A stretch of DNA of 64,000 nt, from positions 1 through 64,000 of the forward strand of contig NZ_DASSAB010000006.1 of assembly GCF_035685805.1 (NCBI RefSeq), given 5' to 3'. The position numbers were made by a program, and so were the translations under genes. The notes under the pieces are model-generated. The model had not been told where the DNA came from, did not search any database, and was given only the letters and a program-made list of their open reading frames with translations. Below are positions 47,703-57,216 of this stretch, piece after piece (within the stretch, counting starts at the first letter, position 1; the number at the start of each line of letters is the position of its first letter). Source of the DNA: Dyella_A sp035685805 (GTDB taxonomy: Bacteria > Pseudomonadota > Gammaproteobacteria > Xanthomonadales > Rhodanobacteraceae).

Positions 47703-48839
47703 ATGATCCCCTTCAACAAGCCGTTCATGACCGGCCAGGAACTCGACTACATCGTGCAGGCGCACGCGAACGGCCATCTTTCGGGTGATGGCCCCTTTAC
47801 CAGGCGCTGCAGTGCCTGGCTCGAGCGGGAAATCGGGTCACGCAAGGCGCTGCTGACTCACTCGTGCACTGCCGCGCTGGAGATGGCGGCGATCCTGCTG
47901 GACCTGAAGGAAGGAGACGAGGTGATCATGCCCTCCTATACCTTCGTCTCCACAGCGAACGCGTTTGTGCTCCGCGGCGCAGTGCCGGTTTTCGTGGATA
48001 TCCGTCCCGATACGTTCAACATCGACGAGACCCTCGTCGAGCAGGCGATCACCTCTCGCACGAAGGCAATCTGTGTCGTGCACTACGCGGGAGTGGCGTG
48101 CGAAATGGACACGATCATGTCCATCGCCCGACGTCATGGGCTGAAGGTCGTGGAAGATGCTGCGCAGGCCATCTTTTCCACCTACAAAGGGCGACCCCTC
48201 GGGAGTATCGGAGACCTGGCCGCGCTCAGCTTCCACGAAACGAAGAACGTTATTTCGGGTGAAGGCGGCGCGCTGCTCGTCAACGACGCCGCCCTCGTAG
48301 AGCGGGCGGAAATCATTCGGGAGAAGGGCACCAACCGCAGCAAGTTCTTCCGTGGTCAGGTAGACAAGTACACCTGGGTGGATGTGGGCTCGTCCTATCT
48401 TCCGAGCGAACTGATCGCGGCGTTTCTGGCGGCACAGCTGGAACAGGGCAAGGCCATTACAGACCGCCGCCTGCAGATCTGGGATCGCTATCACGAGTGG
48501 GCCGCGCCGCTGGAGGAAGAAGGTCTGCTCAGGCGACCGGTGGTTCCGAAGGACTGCACTCACAACGCACACATGTACTACCTGGTGTTGAACAGCCTGG
48601 ACGAACGCACTGCCTTCATCGAGAGCATGAAGTCCGAGGGCATTGGGACGGTATTCCACTACATCCCGCTGCACAGCTCGCCCGCCGGCAGGACCTTCGG
48701 GAGGTGCTCGGGCACGCTGCCTTACACCGACGCTCTGAGCGAGCGGCTTGTCCGGCTGCCCCTGTGGGTGGGACTGGAAGAACATCAGAGCCGCGTGATG
48801 GATCGCGCCCACGCCGCGCTCGCGGCGCAGAAGCAATGA
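47703..48839 (+). CDS. wecE: dTDP-4-amino-4,6-dideoxyhexose transaminase (WecE/RffA type)
   Basis: A 378-residue PLP-dependent DegT/DnrJ/EryC1 aminotransferase. The start MIPFNKPFMTGQELDYI, the lysine in SFHETKNVISGEGGAL (about residue 182-183) that forms the internal aldimine, and LPSELIAAFLAAQLE closely follow WecE, which makes dTDP-4-amino-4,6-dideoxygalactose (thomosamine) from the 4-keto sugar. Enterobacterial WecE works with the acetyltransferase WecD; here the NeuD-like gene could take that role. The dTDP-glucose enzymes RmlA/RmlB are not in the window. Confidence 0.92.
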   Translation: MIPFNKPFMTGQELDYIVQAHANGHLSGDGPFTRRCSAWLEREIGSRKALLTHSCTAALEMAAILLDLKEGDEVIMPSYTFVSTANAFVLRGAVPVFVDIRPDTFNIDETLVEQAITSRTKAICVVHYAGVACEMDTIMSIARRHGLKVVEDAAQAIFSTYKGRPLGSIGDLAALSFHETKNVISGEGGALLVNDAALVERAEIIREKGTNRSKFFRGQVDKYTWVDVGSSYLPSELIAAFLAAQLEQGKAITDRRLQIWDRYHEWAAPLEEEGLLRRPVVPKDCTHNAHMYYLVLNSLDERTAFIESMKSEGIGTVFHYIPLHSSPAGRTFGRCSGTLPYTDALSERLVRLPLWVGLEEHQSRVMDRAHAALAAQKQ

Positions 48840-48858
48840 GTTCGGCGGCATACGCCGG

Positions 48859-49773
48859 ATGACCGTGCGGCAGGCGAAACTGCGCAGATCCCTTCGCAAC
48901 GGCGTGGTCACGCTCATCGTGGTCGCGTGCATCGCCGCGACGACGCGCCTGTTCGACTGGTCCAGCGTGGCGGCGGCGCTGGCGCATCTGCGCGCGGGTC
49001 TGCTGGTGGGGGCCGGCGCTCCGCTCCTGCTCCTCATCGCACTGTTGCGCGGTTGGCGCTGGCTGGTGGTGCTCGGCATGAGGCCGACGCCGCGTCTGCT
49101 GTGGCAATCGTTCTGCGCCAATGGAGCGGCCGCCGGGCTCGCGTCGCTCACGCCGTTCCAGGTGGGTGAGATCGTGAAGATCCGGCTCATTCCCGACCAT
49201 CACGGCTCGGCCTGGCGGCTGGGCGTGTCGGCATTTTTCGTCGAGCGCATGCTCGATCTCGGCACCATGTGCTGCGTGTGCCTGGCGGGGCTGTCGGTAC
49301 GATTCGGCATTGCGTGGGCTGCCCTGCCCGCGCTGTGCATCCCCCTGCTCGGGGCGTTCATAGGCAGCCACGTCGCGCGGCGGCTGCCCTTGCCCGCAAG
49401 GCTGCGTCCATACGTCGAAGTGCTGCTCCACCTGCCTCGCACGGTAGCCGCGGCGGCGCTGTCGCTCCCGATATGGGGGCTCTACTGCGTGCTCTGGTGG
49501 ATCGCGCTGCAGGCGATGAACGTACCGATCCTCTGGCACCAGGTGGCTATCCTGCTGGGTGCGGTGATGCTCGCGGTGGTGGTGAGCATGACCCCGGGCG
49601 GGCTCGGCGTTTCGGAGCTCAGTAGCCGCGGGTTGCTGCTCTGGCTTGGCCAGACCCCGGCGCAGGCGGAAGCGGGTGCCATTGCCCTGCGCCTGCTGAC
49701 TCCGATCATCGTGCTGGTAGGCGTCGCCTGCCTGTTGCCCCTGATAAGGCAGCTGCGTAAGCCCCCGCATTAG
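48859..49773 (+). CDS. Lysylphosphatidylglycerol-synthase-type transmembrane protein (UPF0104)
   Basis: A 304-residue protein with about seven to eight membrane helices and the family motif TPGGLGVSE near the C-terminus, plus LTPFQVGEIVKIRL in the middle. Members such as AglD-like and LPG-flippase-like proteins are thought to move or modify lipid-linked molecules. Operon position suggests a role in lipid-linked sugar handling. It starts 20 bases after the aminotransferase stop; an ATG inside that stop leads only to an eight-codon frame. Confidence 0.8.
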   Translation: MTVRQAKLRRSLRNGVVTLIVVACIAATTRLFDWSSVAAALAHLRAGLLVGAGAPLLLLIALLRGWRWLVVLGMRPTPRLLWQSFCANGAAAGLASLTPFQVGEIVKIRLIPDHHGSAWRLGVSAFFVERMLDLGTMCCVCLAGLSVRFGIAWAALPALCIPLLGAFIGSHVARRLPLPARLRPYVEVLLHLPRTVAAAALSLPIWGLYCVLWWIALQAMNVPILWHQVAILLGAVMLAVVVSMTPGGLGVSELSSRGLLLWLGQTPAQAEAGAIALRLLTPIIVLVGVACLLPLIRQLRKPPH

Positions 49774-49811
49774 CCGCATCACCGCGGGCTGCTGCCCGCC
49801 GGAGACCTGTA

Positions 49812-50342
49812 GTGAACATATTCGTGCTCTGCACCGGACGCTGTGGCTCCGTCACCTTCGCCAAGGCGTGCGCACACATCACCAATTTCACCAGTGCGCA
49901 CGAAAGTCGGGTCAACCGGCTGGGTGACGAAAGGCTTGCCTATCCCGACGCGCACATCGAAGTGGACAATCGCCTCAGCTGGTTCCTCGGCAGGCTGGAT
50001 GAGAAGTACGGCGACAGCGCCTTCTATGTGCATCTCACGCGGGACCCGGAAGCCACCGCGCAGAGCTTCAACCGGCGCTGGCATTTGCGAAGCTCGATCA
50101 TGCGGGCGTACGCAGAGCAGATCTGCATGACGTCGCCAAAGGATCCGCTGGCGATGTGCCGCGACTATGTGTCGACGGTCAACAGCAACATCCGCGCATT
50201 CCTCAAGGGAAAGCCGAAAGCTTGCCACGTGCGGATGGAAGCCATCCACCAGGACTTCTCCAGATTCTGGGCGCTCAGCAACGCCGAGGGAGAGCTAACA
50301 AAGGCCCTGGCGGAATGGGCAACTTCCTATAACAAGAGTTGA
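49812..50342 (+). CDS. Sulfotransferase-like protein
   Basis: A 176-residue protein. The N-terminus FVLCTGRCGSVTFAKAC resembles the 5'-phosphosulfate-binding loop of sulfotransferases (GRxGSTxL type), and YVHLTRDPEATAQSFNRRW resembles the 3'-phosphate-binding RxxxxxxxS motif. It is shorter than most sulfotransferases (about 250 or more), but no truncation is visible. Last gene before the lower-GC block. It could sulfate a sugar of the polysaccharide; assignment is by motif only. Confidence 0.65.
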   Translation: MNIFVLCTGRCGSVTFAKACAHITNFTSAHESRVNRLGDERLAYPDAHIEVDNRLSWFLGRLDEKYGDSAFYVHLTRDPEATAQSFNRRWHLRSSIMRAYAEQICMTSPKDPLAMCRDYVSTVNSNIRAFLKGKPKACHVRMEAIHQDFSRFWALSNAEGELTKALAEWATSYNKS

Positions 50343-50455
50343 AGGCTGTTCGATCAACGCAGCCCCCCCCTCGACGCGGGGCACAAACATAATTCCGACG
50401 GTCTCGCTAACGATCTGTCGAGGCCACTCGTTCGATGCATTAACCGGTACCGCTC

Positions 50456-52648
50456 ATGATCAAGAAGATCGCAGCACGAACCATTCGTTGGCTTGCCAAT
50501 TCGTCCATCACAGCGGCCCTGCTGTTGCTGGCTGCCGGTGAAGCATTGGGACTTGTCGCCACGGCAGCTGCAACGGCTCCCTTGGCAAAAGGACTCGCCT
50601 CAAGCCCGCTACTTTGGCTCGCTGCAGTGCTGATGGCGTTGGTCGTTGCTGCGGTGCTAGTCACTTCGCACCGCACGAGCCGGAGACCACAACCATTTCG
50701 ACCAGCCCTGTTCCTCCCGGCACTGATCGGCACCGGGGTCGTCGTGCACCTGCTGCTCGTCGCCTTCGTGAGACCGTCTTGGGGCACTGACTATCTGCGC
50801 TATTGGCAACACGCTCAAGAGATGGTGCGGGAGCACAAGTACGGCGGCTTCTCCGGGCCCTACTACTCCCGCGCACTGCTGATTCCTTACGCAATCATCA
50901 GATTGTTCGGTCCCGATTCGATCTTGATGCTCAAGCTGGCAAATGTCGTGCTTTTGACAGGAATCCAACTTTTTGGATACGACATCCTGCGCCGCGTGAA
51001 AAGCCACCAGGCCGCACAAGCTGCATCTTTGCTGTTTCTCGCCGCGCCAATGCCAGCGTTCGCAACGCTAATACCGAGCCACGACCTCTGGGGCCTGTTC
51101 TTTTTTTCGGCGGCGGCATGGACACTCACGCTGGCTGTGTTCCGCCGCGACCAAAGCGTTCCCTCTATCGCCCGATGCGCGACCTTAGCTGTAGTGACGG
51201 GGCTCCTCGCCTATCTGACCGAGCTGCAGCGTGGCACCGGGAGTATCTTTACGGTCGCATTGGTCGGGGCAGCTGTGCTCATCTGGCTTGGCTCTTACGA
51301 TGATCCGCGCAGCGCGCCCGAACGATCCCGCGCACGCACAGGCCTTTTCGTGGCGGCGCTGTGCCTTGGCAGCATGGTCGCGGCCGGGCAGGTAGGTGAC
51401 AGACTCGGCCTGAATCCGAACCCCCGGACGTCCCTTTTCATGATGAAGATTGCTGCCAACAGCGGTGGCATGGGGAATGGAAAGAGCGACTGGTATGCAC
51501 GGTTCCGGGATCGGTTTGGCGTTGAGCAAGCGACTGACGAGACGGCGACCGATTTCGCCAAAACCATGGCGTTATCGGCCTGGACGCTGGAACCACTCGA
51601 ACGTGGAGCACACCTCGCTGGTCAGGCGCAACGCCTATTCGAGCTTCACTATCCGGCTGACTGGAACTGGATGCTGCGCCATCCGGACGGTCTGCCGAAG
51701 ACATCGCGCCACCTGCTGCTTGTTTATGCTGGCGAATACGCCATGGGTCTTGGCATCTGGTTTGTCTGGTCGCTCTGCTTGCTGGCGACGTCGCGACGAC
51801 TGGTGCCGCTTCCCGTGCTGACAGCCTCGCTTTCGATACTGTTGCTCGCGGCAACCTTGCTGCTGCTTTTCGAAAACAAGCCATTCAATATCTTCCCAGT
51901 GTGGCTGGCCATTTGCCTCGTTATTGGCAGCACGTTTGACGGAACCGCCTCGCGCGCTGCGAGAACTCCTTGGCATGTGGCCTTTCGCCAGAGAATTGGT
52001 ACCGCCGCAGCTGGCATCGTGCTGGCGGCAGGTGCCATGACACTCCTGCTTTTTGGGACAAGCATGGCGTACAGCCCGTCTTCTGGTCAGATCTTGTCGG
52101 ACTGGTCGCTTGAAACCAGCCAGCGCTTGCCAAAAAGCAACGATCGCTGGGAGTTGGAGTTGCTAGATGCGAGACCGGAGGCCTTTGACCCCTCTTCTTA
52201 CGATCCGGAGACACTTTCTCAAAGCTACATCAGACACGCCGGAGGAGATGGCGACCGGATCCAAAGGCACGCCGGAAGCACAGTAACCAGAATGCAGTTT
52301 CCAGCGCCGGTGGCTAAAGGAGATCATCTCACACTGAAAACAAGCGTTTGCCTGAAGAACCCGGAGCGTAACAACTTGGAATTCTTCGCATTTGCACCCT
52401 TGCGCAACGCGGGTTCTGATGCCATGACGCTGACCGTTTCAGTCAATGAAAAGACGCTTGGCGAGACCGGCATACCCTTTTCTCGCAGGAACTTCAGGAG
52501 GTTCTTTATGCCCGAAGCTTTTGTCCCGGGAAAATGTCAGGAACTTAGTTTCAGACTTCGTGCGGAGAAAACTTTCGCCAGCGCCAAGGACAGCCCATTT
52601 GTCGAAATCTGGATTCCTCGACTAGTCGAAGGGGATGCGGCTCGTTGA
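50456..52648 (+). CDS. Large polytopic membrane protein, GT-C-glycosyltransferase-like, function unknown
   Basis: A 730-residue protein with roughly 11-12 membrane helices (residues about 15-530) and a soluble C-terminal domain (about 545-730) that looks like a beta-sandwich. The first loop after helix 3 carries RPSWGTDYLRYWQH, and a second loop has SHDLWGLFF, reminiscent of Asp-containing loops of GT-C transferases such as ArnT/PMT, which take sugars from lipid carriers. I do not recognise a named family. Its G+C content is clearly lower than that of the etf genes (parts are near 50 percent), consistent with import. Confidence 0.75.
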   Translation: MIKKIAARTIRWLANSSITAALLLLAAGEALGLVATAAATAPLAKGLASSPLLWLAAVLMALVVAAVLVTSHRTSRRPQPFRPALFLPALIGTGVVVHLLLVAFVRPSWGTDYLRYWQHAQEMVREHKYGGFSGPYYSRALLIPYAIIRLFGPDSILMLKLANVVLLTGIQLFGYDILRRVKSHQAAQAASLLFLAAPMPAFATLIPSHDLWGLFFFSAAAWTLTLAVFRRDQSVPSIARCATLAVVTGLLAYLTELQRGTGSIFTVALVGAAVLIWLGSYDDPRSAPERSRARTGLFVAALCLGSMVAAGQVGDRLGLNPNPRTSLFMMKIAANSGGMGNGKSDWYARFRDRFGVEQATDETATDFAKTMALSAWTLEPLERGAHLAGQAQRLFELHYPADWNWMLRHPDGLPKTSRHLLLVYAGEYAMGLGIWFVWSLCLLATSRRLVPLPVLTASLSILLLAATLLLLFENKPFNIFPVWLAICLVIGSTFDGTASRAARTPWHVAFRQRIGTAAAGIVLAAGAMTLLLFGTSMAYSPSSGQILSDWSLETSQRLPKSNDRWELELLDARPEAFDPSSYDPETLSQSYIRHAGGDGDRIQRHAGSTVTRMQFPAPVAKGDHLTLKTSVCLKNPERNNLEFFAFAPLRNAGSDAMTLTVSVNEKTLGETGIPFSRRNFRRFFMPEAFVPGKCQELSFRLRAEKTFASAKDSPFVEIWIPRLVEGDAAR

Positions 52649-52769
52649 CACATCGCGGACGCAGCGGCCTCGCATTGCCCCCTTTTTGATCAAAGAGCGC
52701 ACGCTGGAAGACGCGGCAGGCGATGCCGCGGTGCGTCAGATGGGGTCTGAGGTACAACGCCCGCATTTC

Positions 52770-55181
52770 CTATCGCGGCGACACTCGCCAAGACACGTAG
52801 ACAAGAAACCGTGTTCCTGCGGGAATGGACTTCCTGGGAGCCGTCAAGGCGGTGATCTTGACGTTGGCAAATGGGAGACCTTCGCCCGAGAAGCGCGCTA
52901 CAGCGCCACTGGGAACTGACCTGAACTCACCGTTTTGGTAGCCGCCTTTTCCGAGACCGGCTTCGGCGGCCGTCTCCGCTCGCTCGATTGAAGTGCTTCT
53001 AAGCGCATAGACTTGGCGCCTGAAGTAGAGGCCGGACTTTGATCTGACGACCCGGTCGTAGATAGGCTTTTCGACTCCCTCGATATTGAATGCAGGGGCC
53101 TGTGCTGGTGCCGCGAATGCTTCACCCTTGGCGCCAGTTCTTGCCTCGACCATGGGCACCAAGCGTTTTGCCAGCGCTGGCGCCAAGGTCTTTGCAAAGC
53201 TAGCCGTCATGTGGTGTGAGTCGCGCCAAACCAGGATGTTCCCGACCACCGGCTCACACGTGAACTCGCCGCAGATAGCGTCGTCCAGGTTAATGAGTTG
53301 GGCGTTATCCATGCGAGCTGCAGCCACCTCGAGCGGATCCCAATGGTCCAGGGCTTTTTTTCTGGATTGCGCGCAACCATTGATTGTCGCGCCAGGAGTG
53401 GATAAGCAATCTGGAACATTGCGGCCAGGCCGGGGCGTATCTTTGATAGCCGCTATAAAACCATGAGTGCCGGCGGCCTTGGCCCACGCACTGAGCATTG
53501 CGGAGACAAGTGCTTCCTTGGATTTCGCCGAAGAGCCTTTCACCAGATGTGAAAGAGAGCCGATTGACTGAGAGACGACTATCAGGTCCGGCTTGTAGAT
53601 GGCTATCCTTTTAAGCACTTTCTGGTTCCACGAAGCACAAAAACGAGTTTGATCGTCTTCGAAGTCCTCCGGGTGAACATCTGCGAAGGCGCAGGCGGAT
53701 TTGACGATCACCCGCATATTCCAGTGCTGCTGGTTCGCTATCTCGCGTAACGGAGGCAACCAATGCACTGCATGCGAGTCGCCGACCACCAGCATCCTGA
53801 AAGCTTTTTTATCAGGATTGCCGTACCGGCACTCCATGACATCGTCCTTCGTGACAGAAGTAATGCACCGGTCCTTATAGGCCAGAGGCTCATCCTTTTT
53901 CGCATCCGTAGGCCTCGGAAGGTATGGCGCGGTGGGGTCTGCCGGTGTGACATGGTCGGTGAGCATTCTCGCGCCGGGGTAATTCGCCTCGTCGCGCGTG
54001 GCCGCAAGGTCACCCGAGCCTGACGGCTGCTGTGCAAGCGCGTACACGCTCAGCGCCAAGAGCACGGATAGGGAAATGCACAGTGTGGCCAAAGCCCACG
54101 CGCGACCGAAAACACGCCCAGGCTTCCTCGGCTCGGCCCTGAAACGGTCCTCCACCCATCGCTTGCTGACGTAGGCGAGACCAAAAGATGCCCCCAGAAT
54201 CAACAGCGCGCCCATCAGCGGTATCTGGTCGCCATATCGTGCTTTATAGAAGACGATAATTGGCCAATGCCAAAGGTAGAGCGAATAAGACAGGTCGCCT
54301 ATTAGTTGCGCGGGACGACTGGCCAAGATTGTCGTGATGCCAAGGGTGCCAGGCGCCTGCCCCGAAATGATCACCAAACCCGCGCCAAGGGTCGGCAACG
54401 CCGCCGCATAACCGGGGAAAGGCGTGGAAATCGTGTAAGCGCAGATGGACCACCCAATCATCGCAATGCCGACGTAGCCCGCGGCGACGCATACGCGCCG
54501 AGGCCACGATTGCCAGCCTTGCCAGACGGTCAGGGCACCACCAAGTGCCAGCTCCCATGCACGCGTCGTAGTTGCAAAATAAGCTACTCCCGAGCTGCGC
54601 GGCGTCAGGTAAACCGAGTAGGTCAGAGAGCTGGCGGCTATTATTGCGACAAATACGCCGAATGCTTTGCGCGGGTGCCGCGCTGTCCATCCGGTGAGAT
54701 GCGTGGCCGCCAAGATCAGCAGCGGCCAGACGATGTAATACTGCTCTTCTACCGACAGTGACCAGAAATGCTGTAAGGGACTCGGTGCGTTTTCGGATGC
54801 GAGATAATCCACCGCCTGATGCGCCAGCCACCAGTTTTGCCCGTACAGCGCACTGGCAGCGATGTCCCTTGCAACATCCTCCCATCGCGACGCCGGGAGC
54901 AGTGCCACCCCAGCCGTCACAGCAATCAGCACGAGCGTAGCAGCCGGCAAAAGGCGGCGGATGCGCCGCCTATAGAAGCGTGCTACGGAGATCGTTCCCG
55001 CTGCTTCGTACTCTTTCAGGAGCAGTCCCGTGATGAGATAGCCGGATATGACGAAGAAAACGTCAACACCCACATACCCGCCCGGCAGCGCCGCCGGCCA
55101 AAGATGAAATGCGAGCACTGCGAGCACCGCGATCGCTCTCAACCCCTGAATTTCGGGCCGAAATGCTTGGCTATCTTTCAT
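52770..55181 (-). CDS. OafA/YrhL-type O-acyltransferase with SGNH domain
   Basis: An 803-residue membrane acyltransferase. The N-terminal Acyl_transf_3 domain (about 8-350, ten helices) has RPEIQGLRAIAVLAVLAFH with the conserved Arg and His, VFFVISGYLI and RFYRRRIRRLLPAA. The periplasmic SGNH hydrolase-like domain (about 450-690) has VVGDSHAVHW (Ser near 466) and the DxxH pair in VWRDSHHMT (near 652). A further beta-rich C-terminal extension ends KVTITALTAP-like sequence. Such proteins move acetyl groups across the membrane to O-acetylate O-antigen or other glycans. Converges with the GT-C-like gene; no terminator was seen between them. Confidence 0.92.
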   Translation of the reverse strand: MKDSQAFRPEIQGLRAIAVLAVLAFHLWPAALPGGYVGVDVFFVISGYLITGLLLKEYEAAGTISVARFYRRRIRRLLPAATLVLIAVTAGVALLPASRWEDVARDIAASALYGQNWWLAHQAVDYLASENAPSPLQHFWSLSVEEQYYIVWPLLILAATHLTGWTARHPRKAFGVFVAIIAASSLTYSVYLTPRSSGVAYFATTTRAWELALGGALTVWQGWQSWPRRVCVAAGYVGIAMIGWSICAYTISTPFPGYAAALPTLGAGLVIISGQAPGTLGITTILASRPAQLIGDLSYSLYLWHWPIIVFYKARYGDQIPLMGALLILGASFGLAYVSKRWVEDRFRAEPRKPGRVFGRAWALATLCISLSVLLALSVYALAQQPSGSGDLAATRDEANYPGARMLTDHVTPADPTAPYLPRPTDAKKDEPLAYKDRCITSVTKDDVMECRYGNPDKKAFRMLVVGDSHAVHWLPPLREIANQQHWNMRVIVKSACAFADVHPEDFEDDQTRFCASWNQKVLKRIAIYKPDLIVVSQSIGSLSHLVKGSSAKSKEALVSAMLSAWAKAAGTHGFIAAIKDTPRPGRNVPDCLSTPGATINGCAQSRKKALDHWDPLEVAAARMDNAQLINLDDAICGEFTCEPVVGNILVWRDSHHMTASFAKTLAPALAKRLVPMVEARTGAKGEAFAAPAQAPAFNIEGVEKPIYDRVVRSKSGLYFRRQVYALRSTSIERAETAAEAGLGKGGYQNGEFRSVPSGAVARFSGEGLPFANVKITALTAPRKSIPAGTRFLVYVSWRVSPR

Positions 55182-55276
55182 ACGTACCGAGATCCAGGTA
55201 ACCAGGCGTCCGCTCCATCGGTCACAGACGCGCGACGAAGAACGTCAAGTGACGCCTCCGAACGATATAGACGTGC

Positions 55277-55768
55277 TTACTTGGCAGTCTGCCGCAGGTA
55301 AACGGACGATGTCGCGGCGGGATCCTTGAGCTTTGGCCCTTCCTGCCTGCTGCGGATCAGCACTTCGATCGGCTCCATTTGAGCCTTGACGAACCGCAGC
55401 CGAACACCGTGCTCATCGTCCTTCCCGCGATGCAGTGTCAATCCTTGAGCAGCAAAGGCCTTGGTAACCGCGGAGTCGGCCTCGCGATCGCTAGCACCTA
55501 GCATTTCTATGAATACCTGCCGCTGCATGTCGCCAGTCTTGGCCTCGACTACGCGATCGTACCGGATGCTTATTTTTTCTTCTTTTCCAAGCACCTTCAG
55601 AAGTGAATCAATACCAGGAGTTGAGTTCGGTCTTTTCGCTGCTCCCCCGCTCGTTGTTGCAGCATGATCGACCGGGGAAGCGCGCTGTGCCGCAGGGGAC
55701 GAGGAATGATCGTTACTACAGCCGGCAACTGCAAAAGCAGCAATGAAGGTAATCGATTTCATATTCAT
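55277..55768 (-). CDS. Putative small lipoprotein, function unknown
   Basis: A 163-residue protein with a lipobox at residues 14-17 (AVAGC, Cys17), so it is probably lipidated and exported. The mature part is Ser/Ala/Asp-rich at the start and then mixed alpha/beta (IDSLLKVLGKEEKISIRYDR). No family recognised. The start could be Met1 or Met3. G+C is low for this genome, like its neighbours. Confidence 0.7.
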   Translation of the reverse strand: MNMKSITFIAAFAVAGCSNDHSSSPAAQRASPVDHAATTSGGAAKRPNSTPGIDSLLKVLGKEEKISIRYDRVVEAKTGDMQRQVFIEMLGASDREADSAVTKAFAAQGLTLHRGKDDEHGVRLRFVKAQMEPIEVLIRSRQEGPKLKDPAATSSVYLRQTAK

Positions 55769-55891
55769 AACAAGAGACCTGGTCAGTGGATCATTAGGGA
55801 CGCACTAGCACTTTCTGATGCGACTGCACTAGCAATGGCCAGACGACTTGGCAGCATTGGTTACCCGGTGCGCTCTATTAGTCGGCCTCAC

Positions 55892-57172
55892 TTACAGCCG
55901 CTCCACGTTTTCCGCCTGGGGCAGGCAACCCTTGACGTCGAAGATGACGCCGTTGGGCTTGAGCATCGCGTTGATGTCGATCTTCGCGTCAGCACCCACG
56001 AACTCACGGTGGGACACGGCCAGGACCACGGCGTCGTAGCTCCCGGGCGCCGGCGCCTCGATCAGATCGACGTCGTACTCGTGGCGGGCCTCGGCAGGAT
56101 CGACCCAGGGATCGTAGATTTCCACGCTGGCGTGCGTCAGCTTCAGCTCGGCGACGACATCGACCACTTTGGTGTTGCGCAGGTCCGGGCAATTTTCCTT
56201 GAACGCAAGGCCCAGCACCAGAATCCGGGAGTCGACGATATTGACGCGGTTCTGCGCCATCAGGCGCATCAGGCGGCTGGCAACGTACGGGCCCATCTCG
56301 TCGTTGATGCGGCGCGCGGCGAGGATCAGCTCCGGGTTGTAGCCAAGCATTGCCGCCTTGTGGGCGAGATAGTAAGGGTCTACGCCAATGCAGTGACCGC
56401 CCACCAGGCCCGGCGTGAACGGCATGAAGTTCCACTTGGTGCCAGCCGCGGCCAGCACTTCCTGAGTATCAATGCCGACCTTGTGGAAGATCCGCGCCAG
56501 TTCGTTCATGAGAGCGATGTTCACGTCACGCTGGGTGTTCTCGATGACCTTCGCCGCTTCGGCCACGCGGATCGAACTGGCTTTGTGGGTACCTGCGGTG
56601 ATGATGCTGTCGTAGAGCTTCTTGACGAACTCCGCCACCTCGGGCGTGGAGCCGGAGACGACTTTCATGATCGTGGTGAGCTGGTGCTTCTTGTCGCCCG
56701 GGTTGATCCGCTCGGGGCTGTAGCCGCAATAGAAGTCCTGGTTGAACGTAAGCCCGGAAGCCTTCTCGAGCACCGGCACGCACACCTCTTCGGTCACTCC
56801 CGGGTAGACGGTGGACTCGTAGATCACGATGTCGTCTTTCTTCAGCACGCTGCCGATGGCCGCGCTGGATTTGAGCAACGGATCGAAGTCCGGCCGCCGG
56901 GCCGTATCCACCGGCGTCGGCACGGTGATGATGAAGACGTTGCAGTCACGCAGGTCGTCGAGGTTGCTGGTGTAGGTGAGCCGCTTCGTCGCCCGCAGTT
57001 TCTCCGGTTCCACCTCCAGGGTGCGATCGATCCCGTCGCGGAGCTCGCGAATCCGGTCCGGGTTGATGTCGAATCCCACGACGTCGAGGCCGTGACCAAA
57101 CTCGACCGCCAACGGCAGGCCCACGTAGCCCAGGCCGATGATGGCAACGCGTGCACTGGAAAGCTCTTTCAT
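55892..57172 (-). CDS. tviB: UDP-sugar 6-dehydrogenase (TviB/WbpO/WbpA type)
   Basis: A 426-residue nucleotide-sugar dehydrogenase making a uronic acid from UDP-GlcNAc or UDP-GalNAc with two NAD. The NAD-binding AIIGLGYVGLPLAVEFG starts at residue 10; FYCGYSPERINPGDK and active-site Cys in GGHCIGVDPYYL (about 262) are present. It most resembles the TviB/WbpO branch. AAGGAGA lies eight bases before the ATG, confirming the start over an upstream in-frame ATG. No TviC-like 4-epimerase is in the window. Confidence 0.93.
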   Translation of the reverse strand: MKELSSARVAIIGLGYVGLPLAVEFGHGLDVVGFDINPDRIRELRDGIDRTLEVEPEKLRATKRLTYTSNLDDLRDCNVFIITVPTPVDTARRPDFDPLLKSSAAIGSVLKKDDIVIYESTVYPGVTEEVCVPVLEKASGLTFNQDFYCGYSPERINPGDKKHQLTTIMKVVSGSTPEVAEFVKKLYDSIITAGTHKASSIRVAEAAKVIENTQRDVNIALMNELARIFHKVGIDTQEVLAAAGTKWNFMPFTPGLVGGHCIGVDPYYLAHKAAMLGYNPELILAARRINDEMGPYVASRLMRLMAQNRVNIVDSRILVLGLAFKENCPDLRNTKVVDVVAELKLTHASVEIYDPWVDPAEARHEYDVDLIEAPAPGSYDAVVLAVSHREFVGADAKIDINAMLKPNGVIFDVKGCLPQAENVERL

Positions 57173-57216
57173 TGTTGTCTCCTTGAAGCGGGTAGGAGCC
57201 GGGATCGCTCCAGCGA

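Noticed and set aside
50343..55890. Search for insertion sequence or transposase explaining the lower-GC block
   Set aside because: No transposase-like frame or terminal inverted repeats were found; exchange by homologous recombination at the locus is simpler.
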